From positions 620,001 to 684,000 of the forward strand of contig NZ_JAASQT010000002.1 in assembly GCF_011761985.1 (NCBI RefSeq): DNA of 64,000 bases, in the 5' to 3' direction. This document shows, one piece after another, positions 63,063 through 64,000 of the stretch (positions are counted from its first letter, which is position 1; every line of letters starts with the position of its first letter). Made by a program: the position numbers and the translations under genes. Source of the stretch: Brevundimonas terrae (GTDB lineage Bacteria > Pseudomonadota > Alphaproteobacteria > Caulobacterales > Caulobacteraceae). The notes under the pieces are model-generated. The model was not told where the DNA came from, made no database searches, and saw only the letters and a list, made by a program, of their open reading frames with translations.

Positions 63063-64000
63063 ATGGCTGATGATATGACGCAAAAGCCGTTTCTGGGATT
63101 CAGCCGGTCTGCATCGGGCCGGAACTGGCGCATGCGTCCGGCAGATTCTGATGTCACGCGGGCGCATATCCAGTCGCTTGGTTTGAGCGAGCCTCTGGCC
63201 CGTGCGCTGGCCTCGCGCGAGATTGCACCGGATCAGGGCGAGAACTTCCTGAACCCGACCTTGCGCGCGCTATTTCCCGATCCTTCTACCTTTATGGATA
63301 TGGATCAGGCCGCCACAGCCATTCTGGATGCCCTGCAAGCGGGTGAAAGCATCCATGTGTTTGCCGATTACGATGTAGACGGGGCATCCAGTGCAGCGCT
63401 TTTGGTGCGCTGGTTCCGCTGTCTGGGGGCCGAACTGCCCATCTATGTGCCGGACCGCATGAAGGAAGGCTATGGCCCCAGTGCGCCAGCCTTTGACCGA
63501 TTAAAGGCCAGCGGTGCCGATCTGGTCATTACGGTCGATTGCGGTGCCGCCGCCAACGAGGCTGTGGCCCATGCGACCGATATCGGCCTGAAGGTTGTGG
63601 TTATTGACCACCATATGATGCGCGAAGAGCCGCCAAAATGTCTGGCGGTTGTAAACCCAAACCGGCCCGGCTGTCCGTCGGGACAGGGCAATCTGGCTGC
63701 GGCGGGGGTGGTGTTTGTGCTGCTGGCGGCGCTGAACAGGGAAGGGCGCAAGCGTAACCTGTTCGCCGCGACGCCCGAGCCGGACATTCGCCAGTGGCTG
63801 GATCTGGCCGCTATGGGCGCAATCTGTGATGTGACCCGCCTGACGGGCTTTAATCGGGCCTTGGCCAGTCTAGGCCTGAAATCAATGTCGGGATGGAATA
63901 ATCCGGGCTTGTCGGCCCTGATGAGGGTGGCGGGTGCCGAACTGGGCGAAGCCAAGTCGCAGACGGTGGGTTTTGTGCTGGGGCCGCGAATCAATGCGGG
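63063..64000 (+). CDS. recJ: Single-stranded-DNA-specific exonuclease RecJ (3' end outside window)
   Basis: RecJ is a 5'-3' single-strand exonuclease used in recombination and mismatch or base-excision repair. About 312 codons are visible from MADDMTQKPFLGFSRSASGR. The DHH-phosphoesterase motifs are in place: FADYDVDGASSAALL (motif I, D102 region), VITVDCGAAANEA, VVVIDHHMM (DHH at 182-184) and AGVVFVLLAAL. The visible end, VGFVLGPRINAG, is the family motif before DHHA1. The C-terminal part is off the window. Confidence 0.95.
   Translation, partial: MADDMTQKPFLGFSRSASGRNWRMRPADSDVTRAHIQSLGLSEPLARALASREIAPDQGENFLNPTLRALFPDPSTFMDMDQAATAILDALQAGESIHVFADYDVDGASSAALLVRWFRCLGAELPIYVPDRMKEGYGPSAPAFDRLKASGADLVITVDCGAAANEAVAHATDIGLKVVVIDHHMMREEPPKCLAVVNPNRPGCPSGQGNLAAAGVVFVLLAALNREGRKRNLFAATPEPDIRQWLDLAAMGAICDVTRLTGFNRALASLGLKSMSGWNNPGLSALMRVAGAELGEAKSQTVGFVLGPRINA

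Overview
The window is a stretch of core chromosome from an alphaproteobacterium, most likely a member of the Caulobacteraceae. The evidence is a fliX homologue divergent from a flgI operon, a surE-pcm-LysM/LytM-yajC-secDF string, 5-aminolevulinate synthase (C4 haem pathway), the plsX-fabH-ihfA-merR block, a CtrA-type promoter (TTAA-N7-TTAAC), an alphaproteobacterial LexA box (GTTC-N7-GTTC) and a sigma-54 flagellar promoter. The GC content looks high but lower than in Caulobacter itself, so a genus such as Asticcacaulis is possible; this is a guess. I see no prophage, insertion sequence, CRISPR array or island. The only stretches without genes are ordinary intergenic gaps under 300 bases.

Layout. 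1-1435: 3' truncated mutL (minus). 1640-3723: a YceI lipoprotein and a cytochrome b561-YceI fusion. 3835-11051: serS, surE, pcm, an NlpD/DipM-like amidase activator, yajC-secD-secF. 11169-15456: a squalene/phytoene-synthase-fold protein, trmFO (minus) and two tandem paralogous membrane proteins. 15517-19016: uvrA under a LexA box, then a truncated haemoglobin. 19183-22444: a 44-codon small ORF overlapping an ABC-F gene, and an EAL phosphodiesterase. 22535-25013: flagellar block (FlgN-like, FlgJ rod-binding domain, FlgI; FliX divergent). 25202-28225: dksA, gltX, a small secreted protein and a LOG-family protein. 28314-34948: a lipoprotein, a predicted CtrA-driven small RNA, an orphan cytosine methyltransferase, a cystathionine beta-lyase-type enzyme, a solute-binding lipoprotein beside a dicarboxylate-type symporter, and a sulfurtransferase. 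35101-39586: kdsA-hldE-hldD (lipopolysaccharide inner core) and a DUF3089 protein. 39636-44243: parC, bpt, motB, a flavin reductase. 44283-46934: hemB and hemA divergent. 47014-53575: glyA-nrdR-ribD-ribE-ribBX-ribH-nusB-thiL. 53633-58140: bamE, a cytochrome bc1 chaperone, yceD, plsX, fabH, ihfA, merR. 58216-58292: tRNA-Pro(GGG). 58359-64000: small membrane proteins, ctaA, phaC, a lipoprotein and 3' truncated recJ.

Most genes are housekeeping, so the most interesting signals are regulatory. The strongest is at 29083-29191: a perfect CtrA box, a matching -10 element, about 70 transcribed bases with a C-rich single-stranded stretch, and an intrinsic terminator lying inside the antisense 3' end of the methyltransferase gene. 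Other leads are a probable ATC start for ribH, an 11-base divergent repeat between sseA and kdsA, a palindrome between hemB and hemA, a 13-base element shared by the dksA and gltX leaders, the small ORF overlapping the ABC-F start, and a riboflavin cluster lacking both the RibD deaminase domain and a competent GTP cyclohydrolase II.
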